Positions 17,039 through 25,947 are shown, numbered from the stretch's first letter. The stretch is DNA of 64,000 bases from CAMLDH01 sp966250375 (GCA_966250375.1 CBINHE010000002.1:40399-104398); one strand, 5' to 3'. Numbers and translations: made by a program. The notes: generated by a model not told the origin, from the sequence alone.

Positions 17039-18331
17039 GTGCAAACGCAACGCTGCCCCGCGCTCTTCATCAGCGCACCCGGCTCCAATCACGGCAAGAC
17101 GACCGTCACTGCCGCGCTCGCCCGCTTCCATGCCAACCAAGGTCGTAAAGTCAGGGTATTCAAGACCGGGCCGGATTTTCTTGATCCGATGATACTTGAG
17201 CGCGCTTGCGGCCAGCCGGTGTACCAACTGGATCTTTGGCTGGCAGGTGAAGCAGAATGTCGGCGCCTGGTCTACGAGGCGGCGCAAACGGCGGATCTGA
17301 TCCTGATCGAGGGCGTGATGGGTTTGTTCGACGGTAGCCCTTGCAGCGCTGATCTCGCCGAAAAATCAGGGGTGCCGGTGCTGGCGGTAATCGACGCATC
17401 CGGAGTAGCGCAAACGTTGGGCGCAATCGCGTATGGACTTGCCCATTATCGTTCAGGACTGCCGTTCGCCGGCGCGCTGGCCAATGCGGTCGCCAGCAGC
17501 CGTCATGAAGAAATGATCGTGCAGGGCATGCCCCCGGGAATGCGCTACTTCGGCGGGCTGCCGCGCAATACGCAATTTACTTTGCCGGAGCGGCATCTGG
17601 GTCTGGTGCAGGCCGAAGAGGTTATCGATCTCGAATCCCGCCTGTCGGCAGCCGCAGCGTCGATTGCCTTGACAAGCTTGGCAGAATTGCCGGCAGCAGT
17701 GGAGTTCACCTGTACCGCCGTTGAACCGTTGCAGCAACTGCTGGCTGGTATGCGCATCGGCATTGCGCGTGATCCGGCATTTTCATTTATTTATCCGGCC
17801 AATCTGGATTTGTTGGAGGCGCTGGGCGCCGAGCTTGTTTTCTTTTCGCCGCTCGCCGACCAGGCGCTACCAGAGGTGGACAGCCTTTACCTGCCGGGCG
17901 GATATCCGGAACTGCATCTTCAGCAATTGCAGGATAACGCAGCGCTGAAAGCCGCGCTGCACAGCCACTTCCAGCGAGGAAAACCGATTTACGCAGAGTG
18001 CGGCGGGATGCTGTATTTGCTCGAATCGCTCACCGACAAAGCTGGAAAGCGCGGCGCAATGACGGGGATTTTGCCAGGACACGCCCTCATGCAGGCGCGT
18101 TTGCAAGGCTTGGGTTATCAATCGGCGCCGATGCCGGGCGGCGTGCTGCGTAGCCATACTTTTCACCACTCGGTGATCGACACGCCGCTGACCCCGATCG
18201 CATCCGGTGAGCGTTTATACAATACCTCGCAAGGAGAGAGGATTTTTCAATTGGAGCGACTGACAGCAAGTTACCTGCACTGTTACTTTCCTTCCAATCC
18301 AAGCGCGGCTGCCCGGCTGTTTCTGCCATGA
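17039..18331 (+). CDS. cobB: Cobyrinic acid a,c-diamide synthase
   Basis: A 430-residue CobB/CbiA amidotransferase. The N-terminal ATP-binding dethiobiotin-synthetase-like domain has SAPGSNHGKTTVTAALA and FKTGPDFLDP; the C-terminal class I glutamine amidotransferase domain has LPGGYPELH and the nucleophile cysteine in IYAECGGMLYLLE. It amidates the a and c side chains using glutamine. The start is GTG at 17039, 2 nt after the cobO stop, which ends in TAAGGTG and so also supplies part of the ribosome-binding site. Its stop overlaps bluB (ATGA). Confidence 0.95.
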   Translation: MQTQRCPALFISAPGSNHGKTTVTAALARFHANQGRKVRVFKTGPDFLDPMILERACGQPVYQLDLWLAGEAECRRLVYEAAQTADLILIEGVMGLFDGSPCSADLAEKSGVPVLAVIDASGVAQTLGAIAYGLAHYRSGLPFAGALANAVASSRHEEMIVQGMPPGMRYFGGLPRNTQFTLPERHLGLVQAEEVIDLESRLSAAAASIALTSLAELPAAVEFTCTAVEPLQQLLAGMRIGIARDPAFSFIYPANLDLLEALGAELVFFSPLADQALPEVDSLYLPGGYPELHLQQLQDNAALKAALHSHFQRGKPIYAECGGMLYLLESLTDKAGKRGAMTGILPGHALMQARLQGLGYQSAPMPGGVLRSHTFHHSVIDTPLTPIASGERLYNTSQGERIFQLERLTASYLHCYFPSNPSAAARLFLP

Positions 18332-18993
18332 ACCGATTCAGCAACGAAGAGGTCGCCGCAGTATACAAAGTGATCGCCGAACGGCGCGATATCCGCCACT
18401 TTCTGCCGGACCCACTCTCGCCGGAACTGCTGGCCCGCCTGTTGAACGCCGCGCATCTGGCTCCCAGCGTCGGCTTCATGCAGCCGTGGCGGTTTATCCG
18501 GATTTCGGACCCCAGCCTGCGCACCACCATTCACCAGATGGTAGAACAAGAGCGCATCAACACCGCCCATGCCTTGCATGAGCGCGAGGACGAATTCATG
18601 CGGCTGAAAGTGGAGGGTGTGCGCGAGTGCGGCGAATTGCTGGTGGTGGCGTTGATGGATCGGCGCGAGGAGCATATTTTCGGACGTCGCACGCTGCCGG
18701 AAATGGACCTCGCCTCGGTTGCTTGCGCGATCCAAAACATCTGGCTGGCAGCTCGCGCCGAAGGTGTCGGCATGGGCTGGGTTTCGCTGTTCGATCCGGA
18801 GCAACTGCGTCTTGTACTGGGCATGCCCGCCGGCGCCAAGCCGATTGCGATCCTGTGTCTGGGTCATGTGGCAGCCTTTTATCCGAAGCCGATGCTCGAA
18901 CTTGAAGGCTGGGCGGTGCGGCAGAAGCTGCAAGACATGGTGTACGAGAATGCCTGGCGCGATCATGCCGAGACCAATAGTGAACCAGAATAA
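18328..18993 (+). CDS. bluB: 5,6-dimethylbenzimidazole synthase BluB
   Basis: A 221-residue nitroreductase-fold flavoenzyme with the BluB signatures RRDIRHFLPDPL, APSVGFMQPWRFI and GVGMGWVSLFDP. BluB cannibalises reduced FMN with oxygen to make dimethylbenzimidazole, the lower ligand of cobalamin. It therefore requires oxygen, whereas the corrin part of this operon (cbiD, cbiG, cbiX) is of the oxygen-independent type. The start overlaps cobB by 4 nt. Confident from motifs and context. Confidence 0.94.
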   Translation: MNRFSNEEVAAVYKVIAERRDIRHFLPDPLSPELLARLLNAAHLAPSVGFMQPWRFIRISDPSLRTTIHQMVEQERINTAHALHEREDEFMRLKVEGVRECGELLVVALMDRREEHIFGRRTLPEMDLASVACAIQNIWLAARAEGVGMGWVSLFDPEQLRLVLGMPAGAKPIAILCLGHVAAFYPKPMLELEGWAVRQKLQDMVYENAWRDHAETNSEPE

Positions 18994-19033
18994 ACCTGAA
19001 TCATCACCCCAATTTTTATTTAAGGAGAATCAT

Positions 19034-19558
19034 ATGCGTACCAAATTTATCCGCTGGTGTATCACCCTGATGCCGATCGCTTTCTGCAGTATGGCCTATG
19101 CGCATCCTGGCCATACGAATGGCACCATGGCCGGCATTCTCCATCCGCTTCTCGGCCTCGATCATTTGTTCGCCATGCTTGCGGTCGGCGTATGGGCAGC
19201 TCAGTTAGGAGGACGTGCAAAGTGGCTGCTGCCAACCAGTTTCGTTACGCTCATGGCGCTGGCCGGCAGCATGGGCATGGCCGGTATCGCGTTGCCCATG
19301 GTGGAAAGCGGTATCGCCACTTCGGTGCTGCTGCTGGGCTTGCTGATTGCTTTTTCGGTGAAAGTGACGCCCGCTCTTGGCGCCGGCATCGTCGGTTTAT
19401 TTGCCGTTTTTCACGGCTATGCGCATGGTGTAGAAATGCCCCTGCTGGGCTCGCCATGGCAGTATGGTTTCGGTTTTGTTGTGTCCACCATCGTATTGCA
19501 TGGTCTGGGCCTGTTGCTTGGCGGGCGCTTGCAAACTCGAGCGTGCGCCATCAATTGA
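19034..19558 (+). CDS. HupE/UreJ-family metal transporter
   Basis: A 174-residue membrane protein with a signal-like first helix, then the family motif HPxxGLDHLFAMLAVGVWAA, further helices and the second signature GLFAVFHGYAHGVEMP. HupE/UreJ proteins move nickel or cobalt; here, at the end of the cobalamin genes, cobalt is the natural guess. A strong AAGGAG at 19022-19027 fixes the ATG at 19034, although the frame is open far upstream into bluB. It would be the second cobalt importer besides CbtAB. No separate riboswitch is visible in the 40-bp gap after bluB. Confidence 0.85.
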   Translation: MRTKFIRWCITLMPIAFCSMAYAHPGHTNGTMAGILHPLLGLDHLFAMLAVGVWAAQLGGRAKWLLPTSFVTLMALAGSMGMAGIALPMVESGIATSVLLLGLLIAFSVKVTPALGAGIVGLFAVFHGYAHGVEMPLLGSPWQYGFGFVVSTIVLHGLGLLLGGRLQTRACAIN

Positions 19559-19614
19559 CGCAACGCTCGTATTCCAGGCTGCCAAGCCTACCGCAGATTA
19601 CAAATGCGGACTGA

Positions 19615-20115
19615 TCAGTACGGTGTGAGAGACACGCGCAATTTCAATCTGTCGCCCGGTTCATAGGGCATTACGCTGCTATAGGTATGGCCGCGATATT
19701 CGTACACTACGTTGTATCCGACAGTCCGCGATTCCCAGCGGTCGACAGTGTGGCACTGCCGTACCGGTTGTTCCGTGACGACCGACTCGTTGTTGTTTTC
19801 TATCCGGTCTCCGACGATCGCACCGGTAATCGCGCCAACTGCGGTCGCGGCAGTGCGACCATTGCCGCCACCGATCTGGTTGCCGAGAATCCCTCCGGCC
19901 AAGCCGCCAATGATGGAGCCGCCGACACCGCGTTGTTGCGGACGCTGCGCCTGTTGTACGTATTCGGTCCTGCATTCCTGACGCGGCTGATTGAATTGCT
20001 CGACTTGCGGCGACACGCTCACCACGCGAGCATAGTCGTCAAAATCGGCTGCCTGTGCGGATGAGGCGATGCCCCAAAACATAAGCGGAATACTTGCGTA
20101 AATTGATTTTTTCAT
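19615..20115 (-). CDS. Glycine-zipper 2TM envelope protein
   Basis: A 166-residue exported protein with a cleavable signal peptide (cleavage near ASSAQA, residue 22). The centre (about residues 64-105) holds the glycine-zipper double helix GGSIIGGLAGGILGNQIGGG...AVGAITGAIVGDRI, as in the 17-kDa antigen/SlyB-like family. There is no lipobox cysteine in the signal, so it is probably periplasmic or inserted by the zipper. The C-terminal part has paired cysteines and aromatic residues. Function unknown; such proteins are often envelope-stress related. It stands alone, convergent with the cobalamin operon. Confidence 0.75.
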   Translation of the reverse strand: MKKSIYASIPLMFWGIASSAQAADFDDYARVVSVSPQVEQFNQPRQECRTEYVQQAQRPQQRGVGGSIIGGLAGGILGNQIGGGNGRTAATAVGAITGAIVGDRIENNNESVVTEQPVRQCHTVDRWESRTVGYNVVYEYRGHTYSSVMPYEPGDRLKLRVSLTPY

Positions 20116-20454
20116 GGAACGCCCCCTTTTTTGTTTGTAGATAAGCTAGTAAACGCCGAAATGCATGGATGGACTACAAGAATTGTGTAAGAGAATGTTT
20201 CTGAGACAACGTGGAAGAGAATGGCCGGTATGTTCCTCCGTTTATATCTTAAGCGACTGAAGTCATACGTGGTTGATTATGCTGTTGCGGTTCCTGATGT
20301 AAGCGCAGGCAGCAGCAATTCTATTTCAATGTCCCCCTCCCACGTTGACAGATAACCGCGTGGGCACATAAAGCCGTGCTCACCCTACATGGCTCACTCG
20401 TAAATGCGAGCAGAAAATAGAGTTATTTAATGTTGTTTGTAGTTGTCAGCGGAC
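20116..20454. other. Intergenic stretch without recognised gene
   Basis: About 340 bp between the glycine-zipper gene and the tRNA-Arg terminator. It presumably carries the promoter for the leftward gene at its left end. A small inverted pair (CCCACG near 20338, CGTGGG near 20357) is visible, but nothing supports an RNA gene. Confidence 0.4.
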
Positions 20455-20498
20455 GTTAAAAAAGGCTGCAAACCTTTGGTTATGCGGTTTGCAGCCTT
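20455..20498 (-). terminator. Rho-independent terminator of tRNA-Arg
   Basis: Read on the - strand, a 13-bp stem AAGGCTGCAAACC / GGTTTGCAGCCTT is followed by TTTTT. It lies about 30 bp downstream of the tRNA-Arg 3' end. Confidence 0.8.
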
Positions 20499-20525
20499 AT
20501 ATCGGTGTTTTCGATTTGGTGGGGG

Positions 20526-20600
20526 TGGTCCCGCCGACAGGAATCGAACCTGTATCTAGCGCTTAGGAGGCACTTGTTCTATCCATTGAACTACGGCGAG
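20526..20600 (-). tRNA. tRNA-Arg (CCT anticodon)
   Basis: Reverse complement begins CTCGCCGTAGTTCAATGG and ends CGGCGGG-A-CCA; the 7-bp acceptor stem pairs with one T-G wobble, the T arm is ACAGG-TTCGATT-CCTGT, and the anticodon loop reads CTCCTAA with anticodon CCT. The CCA is encoded. It reads rare AGG codons. Coordinates include CCA. Confidence 0.93.
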
Positions 20601-20759
20601 ACGCTGGCAACTTGATGGTTATTTTTAAATTACACCCGGGATTATAGCCGACACATACGCCAAGAATCACGGTTAGTACATGCAAATCGGTACAATGCTG
20701 GCTTCATTCATTCAATTGGTCACACTTTTCAGTGTATCGGCCATATCAATCAGGCATTT

Positions 20760-22673
20760 ATGGCAGTCATTTCTCTCTCCAATGCGCAACTCGCATTTGG
20801 CCATGTCGCATTGCTGGATCATGCGGAATTTTCTCTTGAGTCGGCTGAACGTGTCGGTTTGATTGGACGCAACGGCACCGGCAAATCGTCGTTGCTCAAA
20901 ATCCTTGCAGGGAGATCCAAACTGGACGACGGTTTGCTGGTCATGCAGCAGGGCCTCAAGATTGCGTATGTAGAACAGGAGCCGCATTTTGCGTCCGACA
21001 TGACAGTATTCGATGCGGTCGCGTCCGGCTTGGGCGAGCTGCCGGCATTGCTGGCGGAATATGAGGCATTGACCGGGCAATTCGGCGGCGACAATGACGA
21101 TGCGCTGATGGAGCGGATGCACGATATCCAGGTCAAACTCGATGCGGGAGACGCGTGGAATTTGAACAATCGTGTAGAGACTACGCTTGACCGCTTGAAT
21201 CTTGCCAAGGATTCGCTGATGGGGACCTTATCGGGCGGGATGCAAAAGCGCGTGGCGTTGGCATGCGCGTTGGTCAGTGCGCCGGATGTGTTGCTGTTGG
21301 ATGAACCGACCAACCATCTCGACTTTACATCGATTCTGTGGCTGGAGGGCTTGCTGCGCGACTACAAGGGTAGCGTGCTGTTCATCACACATGATCGCAG
21401 CTTTCTGGATAATGTCGCTACCCGCATCATCGAACTGGATCGGGGGCGCCTGGTTTCTTTTCCCGGTAATTTCAGTACTTATCAAACGCGCAAGGCCGAG
21501 CAGCTTGAGGTGGAGGAGGTCGAAAATGCCAAGTTCGACAAATTTCTCGCGCAGGAAGAAGTCTGGATACGCAAGGGCGTACAGGCGCGCCGCACACGAG
21601 ACGAAGGCCGGGTGCGACGACTGGAGGCATTGCGGCTGCAGCGCAGCGCACGGCGCGAGCAGCAAGGACAGGTCAAGCTGGATGTATCGACCGGCGATCG
21701 GTCGGGCAAGATCGTTGCCGAACTGACCGACGTCAACAAGAGTTACGGCGGCAAAGTGATCGTGCGTGACTTTAGCGCGACGATCCTGCGCGGCGATAAG
21801 GTGGGCTTGATCGGGCCGAATGGTGCCGGCAAAACCACGCTGCTGAAACTTATTTTAGGTGAAGAGAAAGCGGATGCCGGCACGATCCGTCAAGGCACTA
21901 AATTGCAAGTCGCCTATTTCGATCAGATGCGCGCGCAATTGAACGAGGAAGCCAGTTTGGCCGATACGATTGCGCCGGGTAGCGACTGGGTTGAAATCAA
22001 TGGCCAGCGCAAGCACGTGATGACCTATCTGAACGATTTCCTGTTTGCGCCGGAACGCGCACGTTCACCGGTCAAGTCCTTGTCGGGCGGCGAACGCAAT
22101 CGCCTGTTGTTGGCACGTTTGTTCGCCAAACCGGCTAATGTGTTGGTATTGGACGAGCCGACCAATGACCTCGATATCGACACGCTGGAGCTATTGGAAG
22201 AACTGTTGGAAGACTATAGCGGCACGGTGTTTTTGGTCAGTCACGATCGGACCTTCCTTGACAATGTCGTCACGCAAGTGATTGCTTCCGAAGGAAACGG
22301 ACTGTGGCGCGAATACATTGGCGGCTACAGTGATTGGGAGCGGGTTCGTCCGACAAGCGCGTCGTCAGGGGCGGCAAAGGGTGCCGCCAGGATCGATGTG
22401 AAAATCGAGGCCAAAGAAGCTCCCCAGACAGTCGCTGTCAAGAAAAAGAAACTCAGCTACAAAGAGCAGCGTGATCTGGAAGCATTGCCGGTTTTGATCG
22501 CGCAGTTGGAGGCAGAACAGAAAGCTATTTCAGAAAAGTTGGCCGATCCTGATTTATACAAGCAAGAGGCAGGAGCACTGCAACAGCTCAATCAGCGTTT
22601 CGCCGAAATCGATACGCTGCTGCTGGAAAATCTGGAGAAGTGGGAGGCGATCGAAGCGCGTAGCAAAGAGTGA
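20760..22673 (+). CDS. uup: ABC-F ATPase Uup
   Basis: A 637-residue soluble protein with two ABC cassettes and no membrane segments: Walker A GRNGTGKSS and GPNGAGKTT, signatures LSGGMQKRVALA and LSGGERNRLLLA, Walker B LLLDEPTNHLD and LVLDEPTNDLD, an inter-domain linker rich in Arg, and a C-terminal charged coiled coil (about residues 560-637) typical of Uup. ABC-F proteins act on ribosomes; Uup also affects transposon excision and branched DNA. It is monocistronic, followed by a nested repeat region. Confidence 0.92.
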   Translation: MAVISLSNAQLAFGHVALLDHAEFSLESAERVGLIGRNGTGKSSLLKILAGRSKLDDGLLVMQQGLKIAYVEQEPHFASDMTVFDAVASGLGELPALLAEYEALTGQFGGDNDDALMERMHDIQVKLDAGDAWNLNNRVETTLDRLNLAKDSLMGTLSGGMQKRVALACALVSAPDVLLLDEPTNHLDFTSILWLEGLLRDYKGSVLFITHDRSFLDNVATRIIELDRGRLVSFPGNFSTYQTRKAEQLEVEEVENAKFDKFLAQEEVWIRKGVQARRTRDEGRVRRLEALRLQRSARREQQGQVKLDVSTGDRSGKIVAELTDVNKSYGGKVIVRDFSATILRGDKVGLIGPNGAGKTTLLKLILGEEKADAGTIRQGTKLQVAYFDQMRAQLNEEASLADTIAPGSDWVEINGQRKHVMTYLNDFLFAPERARSPVKSLSGGERNRLLLARLFAKPANVLVLDEPTNDLDIDTLELLEELLEDYSGTVFLVSHDRTFLDNVVTQVIASEGNGLWREYIGGYSDWERVRPTSASSGAAKGAARIDVKIEAKEAPQTVAVKKKKLSYKEQRDLEALPVLIAQLEAEQKAISEKLADPDLYKQEAGALQQLNQRFAEIDTLLLENLEKWEAIEARSKE

Positions 22674-22701
22674 TATTTCACAACGCTTGGTATCGGACCT
22701 C

Positions 22702-23027
22702 TAGAGCGGATTGCAAATCACAGTAGGCTGCGCCCCGCGCACCGATACCGTCGCAAGAGCACTACCTTATACCAATCTGCAGCCATAACGTGACATTAAA
22801 TCGCGTCTTTTTTCGCCTGGCTGCGTTGCTCGTCGTTGCCATAGCTCGCTATGGCGCGTCCTCTCCCTTGCAGGGCGCGTCTGCGCTTGCAAGCGCAGAC
22901 CGTTACGCAGGCGGACAGTATGCTGTCCGAATTCCCTGCTACACCCTTGCCAGCCGAAAAAATCCATCGATTTCATTGTCACGTTATGGCTGCAGATTGG
23001 TATTACATCGGAGCGCAAACCGCTCTA
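22702..23027. repeat. Decayed TAGAGCGG-type element hosting an inserted repeat
   Basis: The outer ends are TAGAGCGGATTGC (22702-22714) and its near inverse GCAAACCGCTCTA (23015-23027). The same TAGAGCGGTTT termini bound the element at 25770-25931. The 68 bp left and 25 bp right arms flank a complete inner repeat (22770-23002), so the host element seems to have been interrupted. The right end supplies the TAG stop of the SirB1-like gene. Confidence 0.6.
22770..23002. repeat. MITE-like repeat copy 2 (TA-flanked, structured core)
   Basis: 233 bp with TA at both ends; terminal inverted repeats of about 33 bp start TACCAATCTGCAGCCATAAC with nearly perfect pairing. The reverse complement aligns with copy 1 (1206-1442) through about 175 bp of core, while the termini are different. 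Hairpins in the core differ from copy 1 by paired, compensating changes. Confidence 0.85.
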
Positions 23028-23864
23028 ATTCAAGCGCTTGATTGCATCGCGCAACTCCGGCAATTTGTCGCGCAACGCCGCCGCATCCGCCGCATACGGC
23101 CGCTCTGACAGGTAATCCTCGAGATCCTGCAAGGCGGCTTGCGGGCATTCCATATTTGCATACGCCAGTCCGCGGTCGCGTCGCTCGATGATTTCATCCG
23201 GCAGCAGAATGACCATCCGCTCTTGCACGCTTAGCAAGTGCTCCCATTGATGGCGTTCCTGGAACAGCGCTTTCAGGTTGCGCAGCATGCGCACCAGAAT
23301 TTCACGCGGTTGCGCTTCCTGCAAATAGGCCGCCAGCATTGCTTCCGCCGGGTACTCCTGCTGCTCAAGAAAAGACCCCAGACGTTCTTCCAGATCCTCA
23401 CGCGACAAACTCGCGCCATTGAATGGGTCCAGAATGATATCGCCGGATTGCACGGACAATTTCATCAGAAAGTGGCCGGGAAAAGAAACGCCTTTGATGT
23501 TCAAGCCTATTTGTTCCGCCAGCTCCATGTACACGACAGCAAGTGAAATGGGGATGCCGCGCCGCGTGCTGATTACGCAATGCAGGTAGCTGTTGTCGGG
23601 CGTGTAGTAGTCGTTGATGTTGCCTGCGAAACCGAGCTCACGGTAAAAGAAATGATTCAGCATCCGCAATTTTTGGATCGATGATGCATCGGATGGCAAG
23701 CGGCGCAGCAGTCGCGCTGCCAGAATATCGATTTCGGCTTGCGGTGCGCCCATGTCGAGTTGCGGGTTGCTACCTTGCGCAATAGCCAATGCGGCTTCAA
23801 ACAACGGGATGCAATCATCCTGTTGCACCAGCGAAGTGAAATAGTCAAGGGAATTAATCATCAT
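23025..23864 (-). CDS. SirB1-like protein: transglutaminase-like and TPR domains
   Basis: About 279 residues. The N-terminal half matches the SirB1/transglutaminase-like domain (LRMLNHFFYRELGFAGN, TRRGIPISLAVVYMELAEQIGL, GVSFPGHFLMK), and the C-terminal third is a TPR-like helical repeat (PDEIIERRDRGLAYANMECPQAALQDLEDYL). The biochemical role is unknown; the cysteine protease triad is not obvious. The frame is open 10 codons further upstream, but MMINSLDYF at 23864 is the plausible start. The TAG stop is the outermost triplet of a mobile repeat. It lies downstream of murJ in the same direction. Confidence 0.8.
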   Translation of the reverse strand: MMINSLDYFTSLVQQDDCIPLFEAALAIAQGSNPQLDMGAPQAEIDILAARLLRRLPSDASSIQKLRMLNHFFYRELGFAGNINDYYTPDNSYLHCVISTRRGIPISLAVVYMELAEQIGLNIKGVSFPGHFLMKLSVQSGDIILDPFNGASLSREDLEERLGSFLEQQEYPAEAMLAAYLQEAQPREILVRMLRNLKALFQERHQWEHLLSVQERMVILLPDEIIERRDRGLAYANMECPQAALQDLEDYLSERPYAADAAALRDKLPELRDAIKRLN

Positions 23865-23943
23865 ATCGTGTTCATCATATAACCATGATGTCACTAAAGG
23901 AAAAACAGCCTGCTATCGGCGTTGCCGATAGCTTGGCCGTCAT

Positions 23944-25488
23944 TCAGTCCGAAATACGCTTGAAGTCCTGCACACGAAATCCCATTGCAAGTAATGCGCC
24001 AAAATAGGTAACGATGCAGACTGCGATCACTATTGTCAGCGCGATAATGCGTTTGAGCGGATGCAGCGCCATCCAGTCGAAGTGGCCGGCAGCCCATAAT
24101 GCCATGCCGCCCATCAGAAACAATGCCCCCGCGAGGCGGACGAAAAACAATCCCCAGCCGTGCCGTGCAGTATAAATCCCGGCTCGCCGCAAGCCGAAAT
24201 ACAGAAAAAGTGCATTCAAACATGCACCCAGCCCAACAGAAAGCGCCAAGCCGGCATGCGCTATCCAAGGTACGAAAATCAAGTTCATGATTTGTGATGC
24301 AATCAACACGCTAATCGCAATTTTGACAGGCGTTCTGATGTTTTGTTTTGCATAAAAACCGGGGGCGAGAATTTTGACGACAATCAACCCGATCAGCCCG
24401 ACACCGTAGGCGACCAACGCTTTGCCGGTCATATTGACCGCTTGCGCATCAAATTTACCATAGTAGTAGAGCGTGGTCGTCAACGGTTCCGACAGTGTCG
24501 CAAGCGCCACCGCACACGGCAACGCCAGTAAAAACGTCAAGCGCAGGCCCCAGTCGAGTAGTGCAGAATATTCGGTTTTGTCGCCGTCCGAATTCGCCTT
24601 CGAAAGACTGGGGAGCAAAATGGTGCCAAGCGCAACGCCGAGCAATGCTGTCGGGAATTCCATCAAGCGGTCTGCATAGCCAAGCCAGGATACGCTGCCG
24701 TGTTCAAGACGAGATGCAATATTGGTATTGATCATGATGCTGATTTGAGCTGCGGAAACAGCGAAAACGGCAGGCCCCATTTTTTTTAATATACGCCGTA
24801 CGCCAGGGTCATTCAACGCGAACAATGGATTGAAAGTCAGGCGCGGTAACATGCCGATCTTGATCAGGGCAGGGATTTGAACGGCCAACTGCAAGATGCC
24901 GCCGACAAATACCGCGATTGCCAATGCATATACCGGTTGTTTCAAATACGGCGCCAGAAAAAGAGACGCTGCGATGGACGATAAATTCAGCAGGACGGGT
25001 GTAAAGGCCGGGATCTTGAATTCGCGCCAAGTATTCAGAATGCCGCCGGACAGCGCAACCAGGGACATGAACCCGATATACGGAAACATGATCCGAGTCA
25101 TCACTACGGAGGCCTCGAATACGCCGGGCGTGGATTGGAGTCCGGTTGCAATCAAATAGACAATGACCGGCGCGGCTATGATGCCAAGAACGCAGGTAAA
25201 CAAAAGTACGCAGACCAGGATCGTTGCTACATGATCTACCAGATTTTTGGTGGCGGCATGCCCTTTCTGGATTTTATATTCGGCCAGAATCGGCACAAAT
25301 GCTTGTGAAAATGCGCCTTCCGCAAATAACCGGCGCAGCAGGTTAGGAATGCGAAAGGCGATGTTATACGCGTCTGTGTAAGCCGTCGCGCCGAATGCGC
25401 GTGCAATCAGTATGTCGCGAACCATTCCGGTCACGCGAGAAAGCATCGTCATGCCGGAAATGGTTGCGAGCGTTTTAAGCAAGTTCAT
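23944..25488 (-). CDS. murJ: Lipid II flippase MurJ
   Basis: A 514-residue polytopic inner-membrane protein of the MOP superfamily with about 14 hydrophobic segments. The N terminus (ATISGMTMLSRVTGMVRDILIARAFGA) and AEGAFSQAFVPILAEY are the MurJ/MviN signatures, including the arginine and glutamate residues needed for lipid II flipping in peptidoglycan synthesis. Length and start match the family. The SirB1-like gene follows 79 bp downstream of its stop. Confidence 0.95.
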   Translation of the reverse strand: MNLLKTLATISGMTMLSRVTGMVRDILIARAFGATAYTDAYNIAFRIPNLLRRLFAEGAFSQAFVPILAEYKIQKGHAATKNLVDHVATILVCVLLFTCVLGIIAAPVIVYLIATGLQSTPGVFEASVVMTRIMFPYIGFMSLVALSGGILNTWREFKIPAFTPVLLNLSSIAASLFLAPYLKQPVYALAIAVFVGGILQLAVQIPALIKIGMLPRLTFNPLFALNDPGVRRILKKMGPAVFAVSAAQISIMINTNIASRLEHGSVSWLGYADRLMEFPTALLGVALGTILLPSLSKANSDGDKTEYSALLDWGLRLTFLLALPCAVALATLSEPLTTTLYYYGKFDAQAVNMTGKALVAYGVGLIGLIVVKILAPGFYAKQNIRTPVKIAISVLIASQIMNLIFVPWIAHAGLALSVGLGACLNALFLYFGLRRAGIYTARHGWGLFFVRLAGALFLMGGMALWAAGHFDWMALHPLKRIIALTIVIAVCIVTYFGALLAMGFRVQDFKRISD

Positions 25489-25769
25489 GGAGCGGGATGA
25501 TGGTAGCTGTTCGGGTTATTGCGATAGGCACCGCACAAGTGCTGGTGCAAGGGGGAAGGCGGCAGAATCTTCATGTGGAGTATATAGAAAAACCTTTGTT
25601 TTTCCCTCTGAGGTCATGTGAAAATTTAAAATGCTCTTGAGGAGTATTTGATTTTCAACTCGGCGGAGAGAGGTAAATTGCCAGATGCGCGGCATTTTCA
25701 TCACAAATTTGGCACAACGCGAAACGCGATAATGCGGCCAACGCGAACGCACGCGAGGGCGGGACATAA
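25489..25769. other. Intergenic region upstream of murJ
   Basis: About 280 bp holding the presumed murJ promoter. An 83-codon leftward frame overlaps it, but its composition (Arg/Ser/Pro-rich start, no motif) looks accidental. No rpsT, a frequent murJ neighbour in other genomes, is found here. Confidence 0.4.
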
Positions 25770-25931
25770 TAGAGCGGTTTTCGTATGAGTGTGCGGGTGC
25801 TGCGGGCCGCTTTGGAGCGCATTGCGGCGTTGCTCGTCGCTTGTGTGGCTCGCCACACGGCGCTCCTCGCGCCTTGCCCTGGACCCCAAATCAACCCGCA
25901 GCACCCGCACACTCATACGAAAACCGCTCTA
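25770..25931. repeat. MITE-like repeat copy 3 (TAGAGCGG termini)
   Basis: 162 bp bounded by TA. Terminal inverted repeats of 37 bp are perfect, beginning TAGAGCGGTTTTCGTATGAG. The 88-bp middle contains GCGTTGCTCGTCG followed by a hairpin with arms GTGTGG/CCACAC around GCTCG and then GGCGCTCCTC, the same arrangement as in copies 1 and 2. It sits 17 bp beyond the rsgA stop. Confidence 0.8.
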
Positions 25932-25947
25932 GGTTCGTAAAGGGTAT

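Noticed and set aside
25516..25767. 83-codon frame upstream of murJ
   Set aside because: No motif, no ribosome-binding site and accidental-looking composition.
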